NCBI GenBank assembly: GCA_963716245.1
Contig: OY970300.1
Coordinates: 2,170,001-2,234,000 of the forward strand
DNA: 64,000 nt
Reading direction: 5' to 3'
Source of the DNA: VRUE01 sp963716245
GTDB lineage: Bacteria; Actinomycetota; Thermoleophilia; Solirubrobacterales; 70-9
The position numbers were made by a program, and so were the translations under genes. Positions 33,580 to 41,616 of the stretch are shown here, one piece after another. Within the stretch, counting starts at the first letter, position 1. Every line of letters begins with the position of its first letter. The notes under the pieces are model-generated. The model searched no databases. It worked only from the letters and a program-made list of their open reading frames with translations, and was not told the DNA's origin.

Positions 33580-34188
33580 CTACTCGCCGGTGAGCAGGTA
33601 CCGCGCCGACGCCGCGCCGGCTGCCAGGGCGGGGCCGATGTCGCGCTCGGGGTCGGAGAGCGCCTGCAGGGCGAAGCCGTCGCCGACGGCGAACAGGTAG
33701 GCGACGATCGATTCGGCGTCGTAGCGCAGGTTGATCACGCCCTCGCGCTCCTTCGCCTTGAGCACCTCCGCCACGTGCGAGCGGGTGCGGTCGAACAGCT
33801 GACCGACCTCATGCTGGATGTCGGGGTTGCGCCGGCCGGCGCTGAACAGCTCGTAGAGCAGCAGGAAGAAGGCCGGTTCGTTCTCGATCAGGTCGGTGAG
33901 GTTGGCGACGAGGACGTCGATCACGTCGTCCACCGACTCGGCCTTGGCGAGCGGCTCGTCGAGGCGGGCGACGCGGATCTCGGTGTCCCGGCGGACGACC
34001 TCGACCAGCAGTCGCTCCTTGGTCCCGAAGTAGTAGTGGAGCAGCCCGCGGCTGACGCCCGCCTCGCCGGCGACGTGCTCGAAGGTGGAACCGGCGGCGC
34101 CCCGCTTGGCGACGCTGTCGCGCATCGCGTCGACGATGCGCTGCGCCTTTTCGCCGCTCAGCTCCCGCTCTTTGGTCGCAGCCTCCAT
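33580..34188 (-). CDS. TetR/AcrR-family transcriptional repressor
   Basis: 202 residues. The N-terminal HTH is typical (residues about 15-60): RIVDAMRDSVAKRGAAGSTF, then EHVAGEAGVSRGLLHYYFGTK. The C-terminal ligand-binding domain is helical with 'PAFFLLLYELFSAGRRNPDI' as in TetR_C members. It lies immediately upstream of the MMPL transporter on the same strand and probably controls it and itself. The operator is not obvious; the palindromes at 7954 and 28351 are other possible targets. Confidence 0.9.
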   Translation of the reverse strand: MEAATKERELSGEKAQRIVDAMRDSVAKRGAAGSTFEHVAGEAGVSRGLLHYYFGTKERLLVEVVRRDTEIRVARLDEPLAKAESVDDVIDVLVANLTDLIENEPAFFLLLYELFSAGRRNPDIQHEVGQLFDRTRSHVAEVLKAKEREGVINLRYDAESIVAYLFAVGDGFALQALSDPERDIGPALAAGAASARYLLTGE

Positions 34189-34234
34189 GAGGAGAGTCTA
34201 TGTAGAGGGCCGGGCGTGCGGCCCGGGACCCCGC

Positions 34235-34666
34235 CTACGCCCCGTTGATACTGGTAGTCGAGGTGTACTCGAACTCCTCCTCGGCGCCGAAGAGGGCGTC
34301 GAGCACGGTCTTGCGGGCGTCCTCGCTGACGACGAGGGCGACGATCCCGCCGACGATCGCGAGCATGACGAGGCGGCCGAGCCGGCTCTTCTTGCGTCGC
34401 TTCGGCGCGCGCAGCTGCTCGGAGGCCTCGCGCAGGCTCTCCGCCGCGTTGCGGAGGTCCTTCTGCACCTTCTTGTCGCTCGTCACGGCCTTCACCGCAC
34501 CCTTGCCGTTGCCGGTCGCCCTGGCGTAGGCGCCGCGGGCGGCTTCGATCGCCTCGCGCAGGTTGTCGCGAAGGTCTTCGTCCTCCATCAGGCGTTGCAC
34601 GTAAGGGTTCTCGCGCGCGGCCGAGTAGAGATCGGTGGCGCGGTCAGCGGTCTTGGTCTTGCTCAT
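34235..34666 (-). CDS. Single-span membrane protein with coiled-coil N-terminus, unknown function
   Basis: 143 residues beginning MSKTKTADRATDLYSAAREN. Residues 10-90 are helical and highly charged with coiled-coil character and an alternating Ala/Leu pattern ('KVQKDLRNAAESLREASEQL'). A basic stretch KRRKKSR precedes one membrane segment (about 96-114). A short acidic tail ends 'EEEFEYTSTTSINGA'. It resembles small YtxH/DUF-type envelope proteins of actinobacteria without a defined role. Confidence 0.7.
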   Translation of the reverse strand: MSKTKTADRATDLYSAARENPYVQRLMEDEDLRDNLREAIEAARGAYARATGNGKGAVKAVTSDKKVQKDLRNAAESLREASEQLRAPKRRKKSRLGRLVMLAIVGGIVALVVSEDARKTVLDALFGAEEEFEYTSTTSINGA

Positions 34667-34787
34667 GCCATCTCCTCGCTGGGGGCTCGATCGTCCGGTG
34701 CCCGCTGAGCATAGCCGTCAAACCCATCGGTGGCTTGTGTGCCAAGCAGATCGGGGACAGACGCGCCGCGCGTGCGAGGTGCGCGCG

Positions 34788-36395
34788 TCAGGGGGCGCCG
34801 ATGCCGTCGAGGAGCACGCCGTTGGAGCGGAACCCGAGGTCCGCACCGCGCACCCGCTTCAAGCGCAGCCGGGCGAGGTCCGAGCCCGGCAGCGCGTAGC
34901 GGCGGACGTGCAGCCGGCCGGCCCGCTCATAGCCGACCGGCCGGAAGCGGGGGCCGAACAGCGCGGCCGACGGCGGCGGCGCCGGACCGTCCGAGACGAA
35001 GTCGACCTCGTGCACGTACCAGGCGAAGCCTTCCGACGGGCGCGCCTGGAAGGAGCCGGTCGAGAGGTAGTAGCGCAGCGACGCATGTCCGAGCGTCCAG
35101 CTGACCATCGCCCGCGGCGCCTCCGGCTCGCCCAGCTCCGCCGCGACCGCCTCCCAGTCGGGCCGCTGGAAGCTCGGCGAGAGGCTGGCGACGAGGCAGA
35201 AGCCGAGCGAGTAGACGAACAGCGCCGCCCCGAGGACGGCGGAGGCGCGGCGCGGGCCGCGCAGCAGCGTCGCCGCGATCCCAGCCGCGACGAGCAGCGG
35301 AACCAGGGCCGGGAGCACGTTGCGCGCCAGCACGTAGTCCTTGCTCGGCGCGACGAGCGCGATCGAGAGCGGGATCGCGACCGTGGCCGCGGCGATCGCC
35401 AGGACCCGTCCCCCACCCCGCCGCTCGCCGCTGTCGCCGCGCAACGCCAGCAGGACGAGCAGGGCGAGGAGGAGCGCAGCCGGCACGAGCGCCAGCACCG
35501 GCCGCTCCGGCCGGGCGACGATGTCGCCGATCTCCCCCACGGTGAAGACGACGCCGATCTCCCAGAGGCGGTGTCCCAAGCTGTGGTTGCCGATCCATTC
35601 GGCGTGGTTCTGCAGCATCTGGTGGATCGCCAGCGGCGCGAGCAGAATCCCGAACCCGGCCACGACCCAGACTCCGCGCAGCGCCTCACGCCCGCGCCGC
35701 CGCAGCAGCCAGACGCCCTCGGCGAGCACCGGGAAGACGGCGAAGTAGTGCGTCGCCATCGCCAGCCCCGAGAAGACCCCCCACCAGACCGCATCCCGGC
35801 GTGCCGCATCGGACGTGCCGCTACTTGACCCACCATATGGGTGGTCAAGTAGCGGCACGTCCCGCCCCGGGCGGTCGAGGGCGCGGAGGAAGTAGAGGAG
35901 CGAGAGGGAGGTGAGCAGGGCCATCAGGGCGTAGCCGCGGGCCTCCTGGGAGTACCAGAGCAGCATCGGGTTGACGGCGACCAGGGCCGCGGCGGCGATC
36001 CCGGCGCGGCGGTCGCGGAGCTCGGCGCCGATCAGGTAGGCGACGGGGACCGTCGCGACGCCGGCGAGGGCGGAGAGCGAGCGCAGGCCGAACTCGCCGG
36101 TGCCGGTCAGCTGCGTCCACAGCCAGGCGAGCGCGTAGTAGAGCGGCGGCGCCGACTCGCTGAACCCGACCGCGTCCATCGCGTGCCAGAAGTCGGCGCG
36201 CAGCACGCGGCTGGCGGTGACGATCTCGTCGTGGTGGTAGGCCTGGATGCCGAGCGTCGCGAAGCGCAGGCCGGCGGCGAGAAGGGTCAGCCCCGCGACG
36301 ACCCAGAAGGCGCGCGAGCGAGCCCGCGCCGCCTCGCGGGCCGCTTCGAAGTACGTCGACAGGCTGCCCCTGCCGAGGGCCTCGGCCGCCTCCAT
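34788..36395 (-). CDS. Membrane glycosyltransferase (GT39/GT83-like, dolichyl-phosphate mannosyltransferase fold) carrying a palindromic insert
   Basis: 535 residues from ATG 36393-36395, 2 nt after the lon stop. There are about ten membrane segments. After TM1 comes AYHHDEIVTASRV, with the acidic pair typical of GT-C enzymes, then 'SESAPPLYYALAWLW' and 'NPMLLWYSQEARGYALMAL', which match ArnT/PMT-type transferases using polyprenyl-phosphate sugars. Residues 179-195 (DVPLLDHPYGGSSSGTS) are encoded by a 52-bp palindrome inserted in a loop after TM5 and are not part of the family fold. Acceptor and sugar are unknown. It is the third gene of the hsp20-lon unit. Confidence 0.82.
   Translation of the reverse strand: MEAAEALGRGSLSTYFEAAREAARARSRAFWVVAGLTLLAAGLRFATLGIQAYHHDEIVTASRVLRADFWHAMDAVGFSESAPPLYYALAWLWTQLTGTGEFGLRSLSALAGVATVPVAYLIGAELRDRRAGIAAAALVAVNPMLLWYSQEARGYALMALLTSLSLLYFLRALDRPGRDVPLLDHPYGGSSSGTSDAARRDAVWWGVFSGLAMATHYFAVFPVLAEGVWLLRRRGREALRGVWVVAGFGILLAPLAIHQMLQNHAEWIGNHSLGHRLWEIGVVFTVGEIGDIVARPERPVLALVPAALLLALLVLLALRGDSGERRGGGRVLAIAAATVAIPLSIALVAPSKDYVLARNVLPALVPLLVAAGIAATLLRGPRRASAVLGAALFVYSLGFCLVASLSPSFQRPDWEAVAAELGEPEAPRAMVSWTLGHASLRYYLSTGSFQARPSEGFAWYVHEVDFVSDGPAPPPSAALFGPRFRPVGYERAGRLHVRRYALPGSDLARLRLKRVRGADLGFRSNGVLLDGIGAP
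35811..35862 (-). repeat. 52-bp palindromic element inside the glycosyltransferase gene
   Basis: Two perfect 20-bp arms (starting GGACGTGCCGC) flank a 12-nt centre. Read along the coding strand it is identical, base for base, to the copy in sdhB at 51261-51312, in the same frame and orientation, giving DVPLLDHPYGGSSSGTS. Insertion into a hydrophilic loop has kept the reading frame. Confidence 0.92.
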
Positions 36396-36397
36396 GG

Positions 36398-38785
36398 CTA
36401 GCTCGCCAGGGCCGCTTCGATCGCCTTGGAGACCTCGTCGACGTGGACGAACTCCAGCTCGCTGCGCTCGTGCTCGGGGATCTCGGCAACGTCGCCTTCG
36501 TTGCGCTCCGGCACGATCACGCGCTTGATCCCGGCGCGCTGGGCGGCGAGGGACTTCTCCTTCAGCCCGCCGATCGGCAGCACCTGCCCGGTCAGGGTCA
36601 CCTCGCCGGTCATCGCCACATCGTTGCGAACGGGGCGGCCGGAGGTCAGCGAGGCGAGCGCCACCGTCATCGCGACGCCGGCCGAGGGCCCGTCCTTCGG
36701 CACCGCGCCGGCGGGGACGTGGATGTGGAGGTCGTGCTCGGCGAACCAGCCGTCCGCCAGCTGCGGCGCGACCTCGCGCCAGTGGCCGCGCACGTAGGAG
36801 AGCGCCGCCTGCGCCGACTCCCTCATCACGTCGCCGAGCTGGCCGGTGATCGTCAGCTTGCCCGAGCCCGGCATCGCCGTCGCCTCGATGAACAGCACGT
36901 CGCCGCCGGTCGGCGTCCAGGCGAGGCCGGTGGCGACGCCGGGGTCCTTGGTGCGCCGGCGCTGCTCGGCGAAGAAGCGGCGGCGCCCGAGCAGCTCCCG
37001 CGCCCGCTTGGCGGAGACCTTGACCTTGCCGTCGACCTTGCCCTCCGCGACTTCGCGGGCGATTTTGCGGGCGATCGTGCCGATCTGCCGCTCGAGGTTG
37101 CGGACGCCGGCCTCGCGCGTGTACTCCTCCACGATCGCGACCAGGGCCGGGTCGGCGAACTCGATCTGCGAGGGCTTCAGGCCGTTCGCCTCGATCTGCC
37201 TCGGCACGAGGTAGCGGCGGGCGATGTGCCGCTTCTCCTCCAGCGTGTAGCCGGCCAGCTCGATCGTCTCCATCCGGTCCTGGAGCGGGCCGGGGATCGT
37301 GTCGAGCACGTTCGCGGTGGCGATGAACATCACCTCGGAGAGGTCGAACTCGAGGTCGAGGTAGTGGTCGCGGAAGCTGTCGTTCTGGGCCGGGTCGAGG
37401 ACCTCCAGCATCGCCGAGGACGGGTCGCCGCGGAAGTCGGCGCCCATCTTGTCGATCTCGTCGATCATGAAGACGGGGTTGCTCGACCCGGCGTCGCGCA
37501 GGGCGCGGATGATCGTCCCGGGCAGCGCGCCGATGTAGGTGCGGCGGTGGCCGCGGATCTCCGCCTCGTCGCGGACGCCGCCGACCGAGATCCGCTCGAA
37601 CTCGCGCCCCAGCGCCTTGGCGATCGATTTGCCGAGGCTGGTCTTGCCGACCCCTGGCGGGCCGGCGAAGCAGAGGATCGGGCCGGGCGAGTCCGGCTTC
37701 AGCTTGCGCACGGCGAGGTACTCGAGGATGCGGTCCTTGACCTTCTCCAGGTCGTAGTGGTCGGCGTCGAGCACCTCGCGGGCGTGGGCGATGTCGAGGT
37801 TGTCCTCGGTCCGCTTGGACCAGGGCAGCTCGACCAGCCACTCCAGGTAGGTGCGGATGACGCCGTGCTCGGCCGCGGCCGGCGGCAGTTTCTCCAGCCG
37901 CGAGAGCTCGCGGTCGGCCGCTTTGCGGGCGTGCTCGGGCAGCTCCGCCTCCTCGATCCGCTCGCGCAGCTCGTTGACCTCGGCCTGCTGCTCGTCGCCC
38001 TCCCCCAGCTCGTCCTGGATCGCTTTCAGCTGCTGGCGCAGGAAGAACTCGCGCTGCCCTTTGTCGACTTCGGACTGGACCTGCGACTGGATCTGCGAGC
38101 CGAGCTGGACGACCTCGAGCTCACGGGCGAGGATCTGGGAGAGGCGGCGCAGCCGGGCGCCGACGTCGACCTCCTCGAGCAGCTCCTGCTTCTCCTCGGT
38201 GGAGATCCGCAGCGCCCCGGCGATCAGGTGACCGAGCGCGGCGGGGTCCTCGATGTTGGCGACCGCCATCTGGAGCTCCTCGGGCAGGTAGGGAATGTGC
38301 TCGACGATCTCCGAGAAGGTGCGCTGCACGTTGCGGGTGAGGGCCTCGAGCTCCGGGCCCTCGGCGACCACGTCGGCAAGCTCGGCGATCCGCGCCACCA
38401 GGTAGGGCTCCTCGGCGACGTAAGGGCCGAGCCGCACCCGCTGGGTCCCCTGGACGAGGATCCGCAGCGTCCCGTCCGGCACTTTCAGCATGCGGGCGAC
38501 CACGCCGACGACGCCCACCTCGTAGAGCCCGTCGGGCCCCGGCTCCTCGTCCTCGGGATCGCGCGCGGCGACCATCGCGAGCATCCGGCTCGCGCCGAGC
38601 ACGTCGTCGACCAGCTTGATCGAGCGCTCCTGCCCGACGGCGAGCGGGGTCAGGGTCTCGGGGAAGGTGACGGTCTCGCGCAGCGGCAGGACCGGAAGGG
38701 CGTCGGGCAGCGGCTGGTTGGCGCGGATCGCGTCCTCCGCGTCGAGCGGCGACTCGACCACCTCGAGCGCCGGTGAGCCCTCCAT
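36398..38785 (-). CDS. lon: ATP-dependent protease Lon
   Basis: 795 residues. The ATG at 38783-38785, preceded by GGGAGGGA, overlaps the hsp20 stop as TGATG. It has the N-terminal LAN substrate domain (about 25-220), a long coiled-coil linker (QVQSEVDKGQREFFLRQQLK), an AAA+ module with Walker A GPPGVGKTSL and Walker B FMIDEIDK, and a serine-lysine protease domain with catalytic Ser in PKDGPSAGVAM and Lys in 'GGLKEKSLAAQRAG'. It degrades misfolded and regulatory proteins in the cytoplasm. Co-transcription after hsp20 suggests heat-shock induction, but no CIRCE or HAIR motif was seen upstream. Confidence 0.97.
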   Translation of the reverse strand: MEGSPALEVVESPLDAEDAIRANQPLPDALPVLPLRETVTFPETLTPLAVGQERSIKLVDDVLGASRMLAMVAARDPEDEEPGPDGLYEVGVVGVVARMLKVPDGTLRILVQGTQRVRLGPYVAEEPYLVARIAELADVVAEGPELEALTRNVQRTFSEIVEHIPYLPEELQMAVANIEDPAALGHLIAGALRISTEEKQELLEEVDVGARLRRLSQILARELEVVQLGSQIQSQVQSEVDKGQREFFLRQQLKAIQDELGEGDEQQAEVNELRERIEEAELPEHARKAADRELSRLEKLPPAAAEHGVIRTYLEWLVELPWSKRTEDNLDIAHAREVLDADHYDLEKVKDRILEYLAVRKLKPDSPGPILCFAGPPGVGKTSLGKSIAKALGREFERISVGGVRDEAEIRGHRRTYIGALPGTIIRALRDAGSSNPVFMIDEIDKMGADFRGDPSSAMLEVLDPAQNDSFRDHYLDLEFDLSEVMFIATANVLDTIPGPLQDRMETIELAGYTLEEKRHIARRYLVPRQIEANGLKPSQIEFADPALVAIVEEYTREAGVRNLERQIGTIARKIAREVAEGKVDGKVKVSAKRARELLGRRRFFAEQRRRTKDPGVATGLAWTPTGGDVLFIEATAMPGSGKLTITGQLGDVMRESAQAALSYVRGHWREVAPQLADGWFAEHDLHIHVPAGAVPKDGPSAGVAMTVALASLTSGRPVRNDVAMTGEVTLTGQVLPIGGLKEKSLAAQRAGIKRVIVPERNEGDVAEIPEHERSELEFVHVDEVSKAIEAALAS

Positions 38786-39228
38786 CAATCCCTCCCTATC
38801 GGCACGCGGCGGGTCGTCTCGGCCGGGTCGCGCAGCGGCAGGTCGATCCGCAGCACGCCGTCCTCGTAGGTGGCGGTGGCGCGGTCGGCGTCGACGTCGA
38901 CCTGCAGCTCGACCACGCGCCGGAACGGGCCCGACGGGATCTCGACCTGCTGGTAGACCCTGCCCTCGATCTCCTGCACGGCGCGCTCGCCGACGATCGC
39001 CAGCTGCCGCCCGCTCACCTCGATCCCGACCTCGTCGAGATCGACGCCGGCCAGGTCGACCTTCACCACTGCCCGCTGCGGTTCGCCGCAGTAATAGACG
39101 TCCACGTTGGGAGAAAACCCCGTGCTGCGGCGGCTCACATAAGTAGTGCGACCCCAGGCCCCGCCCAACATCTGGTCCATCTCCCGCCGCATCCGCGCGA
39201 AGTTGGCAAATAGGTCCCGCTCAGGCAT
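38785..39228 (-). CDS. Small heat-shock protein (Hsp20/alpha-crystallin)
   Basis: 147 residues from ATG 39226-39228. The short N-terminal arm MPERDLFANFARMRREMDQM is followed by the alpha-crystallin domain (about 40-135): 'PNVDVYYCGEPQRAVVKVDL', 'VSGRQLAIVGER', 'PFRRVVELQVDVDADRATAT' and DGVLRIDLPL. The C-terminal motif TRRVPIGRD carries the V-P-I variant of the IXI anchor. It is an ATP-independent chaperone that holds unfolding proteins, and it is the first gene of the hsp20-lon-glycosyltransferase operon. Confidence 0.93.
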   Translation of the reverse strand: MPERDLFANFARMRREMDQMLGGAWGRTTYVSRRSTGFSPNVDVYYCGEPQRAVVKVDLAGVDLDEVGIEVSGRQLAIVGERAVQEIEGRVYQQVEIPSGPFRRVVELQVDVDADRATATYEDGVLRIDLPLRDPAETTRRVPIGRD

Positions 39229-39276
39229 AGGTCCCAAAACATAGCCACCCCGCGACCGCCGCACGGCGTTGCTCGC

Positions 39277-39409
39277 TAGGGGTGGGCGGACTCCCCTCGT
39301 CGGCGCCTCCCACCGGCACCGCGGAGTGATTCCTGCCCCGAAGGGGCACCACGTCAATCCCGCCAGAGGCGGGATTTGGGCGCCGTCGAGGGGAGTCCGC
39401 CCACCCCTA
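39277..39409. repeat. Composite multi-hairpin element C (31-bp arms, two inner hairpins)
   Basis: The outer arms 39277-39307 and 39379-39409 pair at 30 of 31 positions. Inside are TGCCCC/GGGGCA with GAA loop (39334-39348) and AATCCCGCC/GGCGGGATT with AGA loop (39356-39376), 7 nt apart, with TG before the right arm. Spacing and order are as in element B at 17029-17155, but stems differ by paired changes. The right arm includes the stop codon of the small Cys protein gene. The rest of the 178-bp gap (39229-39406) should hold the hsp20 promoter; no standard heat-shock operator is visible. Confidence 0.8.
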
Positions 39410-39595
39410 CGCAGTGCTGGCTTGCGTCGCCCAGCGCGGCGGGCGCATGAGCAGGACCGGCTGCCGCGGCGGCACCAGCCCCTCGGGCCGGTTGGGCCGG
39501 AAGGTCGCGCACGGCTCCTCCTCGGCGAGCGCACAGAGCATGTTCCGGCGGAAGTAGCAGTCCTCGCAGGTGGGGGGCTTCGGCTTGCGCGGCAT
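39407..39595 (-). CDS. Small four-cysteine protein, probable metal binding
   Basis: 62 residues from ATG 39593-39595 (MPRKPKPPTCEDCYFRRNML). The cysteines are Cys10, Cys13, Cys21 and Cys29, spaced C-x2-C-x7-C-x7-C, which would suit a small zinc ribbon or iron-sulfur site. Proline-rich ends flank it ('RPNRPEGLVPPRQPVLLM'). Coding potential rests on the cysteine pattern and a proper start and stop. No family name is recognised. Its stop lies in the right arm of element C, which probably terminates it. Confidence 0.6.
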   Translation of the reverse strand: MPRKPKPPTCEDCYFRRNMLCALAEEEPCATFRPNRPEGLVPPRQPVLLMRPPRWATQASTA

Positions 39596-39733
39596 CGGGC
39601 GGGCATCTTGGCAGCGCCGTGACGCTTTCGTGACGGTCGATTCCGCAAAGCGCAACGTTCTTGACACAGGTTCGTTGCATGATTCCCGCGTCTTGCGGGT
39701 AGGGCGCACGCCGTCGCTACCATTCGGCCCTGG

Positions 39734-40360
39734 ATGGACGCCCGGAATCGCAGTGAGCAGCTCTCGGCCTCCCCGCCGCTCTTCGAGAGCGAGTTCCTCA
39801 ACTTCTTCTCGCGCGTGCACCCGGCGATCCCCGCGGTCGTCTTCGTCCCGGTCATCGTCGCGATGCAGTGGCTCGGCGCCGATCGCGGCCTCGCCGCCTG
39901 GGAGCTGGCGCTGCTCACGCTCGGCGGCGTCGGGATCTGGACCCTCACCGAGTACTGGCTGCACCGGCTGGTCTTCCACTGGGAGCCCGACAACGCGTTC
40001 GGCCGGCGGATGCACTTCATCATCCACGGCATCCACCACGACCACCCCAACGACAAGCTGCGGCTGGTGATGCCGCCCGCGGTCTCGATCCCGCTCGCGG
40101 CGCTCTTCTTCGGCGCCTTCGTGCTGATCTTCGGCACGCCGGCCGCCTATCCGGTCTTCGCCGGCCTGCTCGCCGGCTACCTCGTCTACGACTACACGCA
40201 CTACTACGTGCACCACTTCGTCCCCCGGTCGGCGCTCGGCAAGCGGCTGCGCGAGCAGCACATGCGCCATCACTTCCAGGACCACCGCTTCGGCTACGGC
40301 GTCTCCTCGCCGCTCTGGGACGTCGTCTTCGGCACCTTGCCGCGCAACCGCCGCGGCTAG
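39734..40360 (+). CDS. Fatty acid hydroxylase/sterol desaturase superfamily protein
   Basis: 208 residues. An eight-histidine-type di-iron membrane enzyme with boxes EYWLHRLVFHWEP, 'FIIHGIHHDHPNDKLRLVMP', YTHYYVHHFVP and EQHMRHHFQDH. Four hydrophobic segments are present. The FA2H/Scs7-like order of boxes, without a cytochrome b5 domain, suggests 2-hydroxylation of acyl chains using O2. A TTGACA at 39661 could be a -35 element but lacks a -10 at good spacing. Its stop shares CTAG with the convergent PucR gene. Confidence 0.87.
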   Translation: MDARNRSEQLSASPPLFESEFLNFFSRVHPAIPAVVFVPVIVAMQWLGADRGLAAWELALLTLGGVGIWTLTEYWLHRLVFHWEPDNAFGRRMHFIIHGIHHDHPNDKLRLVMPPAVSIPLAALFFGAFVLIFGTPAAYPVFAGLLAGYLVYDYTHYYVHHFVPRSALGKRLREQHMRHHFQDHRFGYGVSSPLWDVVFGTLPRNRRG

Positions 40361-41547
40361 CCGGTCCCCAGGGCCTCCGCCCGCAGGGCCAGCTCTAGCT
40401 CGAAGCGGGCGTCGGGGTCGTCCAGCTGCTCGCCGAGCAGCTCGCGCAGGCGGGCGACGCGGTACCGCACCGTCTGAGGATGGACATGGAGCGCCTCCGC
40501 CATCGCCACCGCGCTGCCCTGGTGGCGCAGGTAGGCCAGCGCCGTCTCGAGCAACCGCTCGCCGGCCCTGGGCGTCAGCGATCGCAGCGGAGCCAACCGG
40601 CGCGAGGCGATCCGCCGCGTGATCGCGCCGGCTTCGAATAGCAGCAGGTCGCCGAGGCGATCCTCGGCGACCTGGAGCCCGCCCCCCAGCGCCCCCGCCT
40701 GCGCGGCACGCAGCGTCGCCCGGGCCAGCGACCACGAGGCCGCCAGCTCGGCTGGTCCGACCGTCGGGCCGATCGCCACCTGCCCGGCCTCGCCCGCCCG
40801 CTCGAGGTCGGCCATCCGCCCGGGGCCGGTCGGGTCCGGGACGAGCGCGCAGCCAAGCTCGTCGAGGGTCGTCGCCAGCGATTCGCTCGGCAGCCGGCGC
40901 GCAACCGGGCCGAGGTCCTCCGCGGCGCACGCGACGGCCGCCACGGTGCGCGGCAGGCGCCAGCCGGCGGCCTGCGCGGCGGCGGAGAGGTCGGCCGGCT
41001 CGGCGGGCGGCTCGCGGACCAGCAGCGCCGCCAGCTCGCGGCGACGGCGACGGCGCTCGTCCTCGCGCTCGGCCTGCGCCTCCGCGTAGCCCTCGACCGA
41101 GTCGGCCGAGAGCTCGTCGATATAGGCGAATATCGCCTCGGCGAGGAGGCTGAGCACCTCCGCGTCCAGCCCCGCCTCGCGCCCCGCGAGCGAGAGGCGC
41201 CGCCAGGCGACGCGAGCGCCGACGCGGTAGGCGGCCTGCAGCGAGTCGAGCGTTCGGCCTTGGCGCAACTCGCCCCTGCCGAGGGCGACGTAGACCTCGC
41301 GACCGGGGCCGCGGCCGGCGTCCGGGTCGCGGATCAGCTCGAGGAACTGGCGCAGCGCTTCGCCCACTCCGGTCCTGAGGCCGCGGCCGAAGTTGCCCTC
41401 GAGCGGCCGCGCGTACTCGGGCACCTCGCGCCCGATCGTCGCCAGGATCTCTCCAGTCACCACCTCGAGCTCGGGCTCGAACAGGTCGGCGACCTCGGCC
41501 GGCAGCCCCCGCCAGGGCTCGGAATCGATGGTTTTTGTCATTTTCAT
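40357..41547 (-). CDS. PucR/CdaR-family transcriptional regulator
   Basis: 396 residues; ATG at 41545-41547 (MKMTKTIDSEPWRG). An N-terminal helical region (1-175) resembles the RsbRD-like N-terminal domain of PucR proteins. The middle is a GGDEF-like degenerate segment (CdaR type, 180-300). The C-terminal HTH_30 reads 'LLETALAYLRHQGSAVAMAE' then ALHVHPQTVRYRVARLRELL, the family signature. It is divergent from the desaturase gene 69 bp away, and an A/T-rich imperfect inverted repeat lies between (around 41535-41560). Control of desaturation is a reasonable inference. Confidence 0.87.
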   Translation of the reverse strand: MKMTKTIDSEPWRGLPAEVADLFEPELEVVTGEILATIGREVPEYARPLEGNFGRGLRTGVGEALRQFLELIRDPDAGRGPGREVYVALGRGELRQGRTLDSLQAAYRVGARVAWRRLSLAGREAGLDAEVLSLLAEAIFAYIDELSADSVEGYAEAQAEREDERRRRRRELAALLVREPPAEPADLSAAAQAAGWRLPRTVAAVACAAEDLGPVARRLPSESLATTLDELGCALVPDPTGPGRMADLERAGEAGQVAIGPTVGPAELAASWSLARATLRAAQAGALGGGLQVAEDRLGDLLLFEAGAITRRIASRRLAPLRSLTPRAGERLLETALAYLRHQGSAVAMAEALHVHPQTVRYRVARLRELLGEQLDDPDARFELELALRAEALGTG

Positions 41548-41616
41548 ACAAAAAAGAGGCTGAATGACTTGGGTTGGAGCTTAAATCCTGTTGCCGACGA
41601 CGGGTACTTTGAGCGC

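Noticed and set aside
36398..37841. Long open frame on the minus strand covering lon and the glycosyltransferase in one piece
   Set aside because: The part over lon is a shifted, Arg/Pro/Gly-rich frame without any fold; only the last 535 residues (from 36395) are a real protein. High-GC DNA gives such frames routinely.
39661..39690. TTGACA as a promoter for the hydroxylase gene
   Set aside because: No -10 hexamer at 16-18 nt spacing; listed only as a remark.
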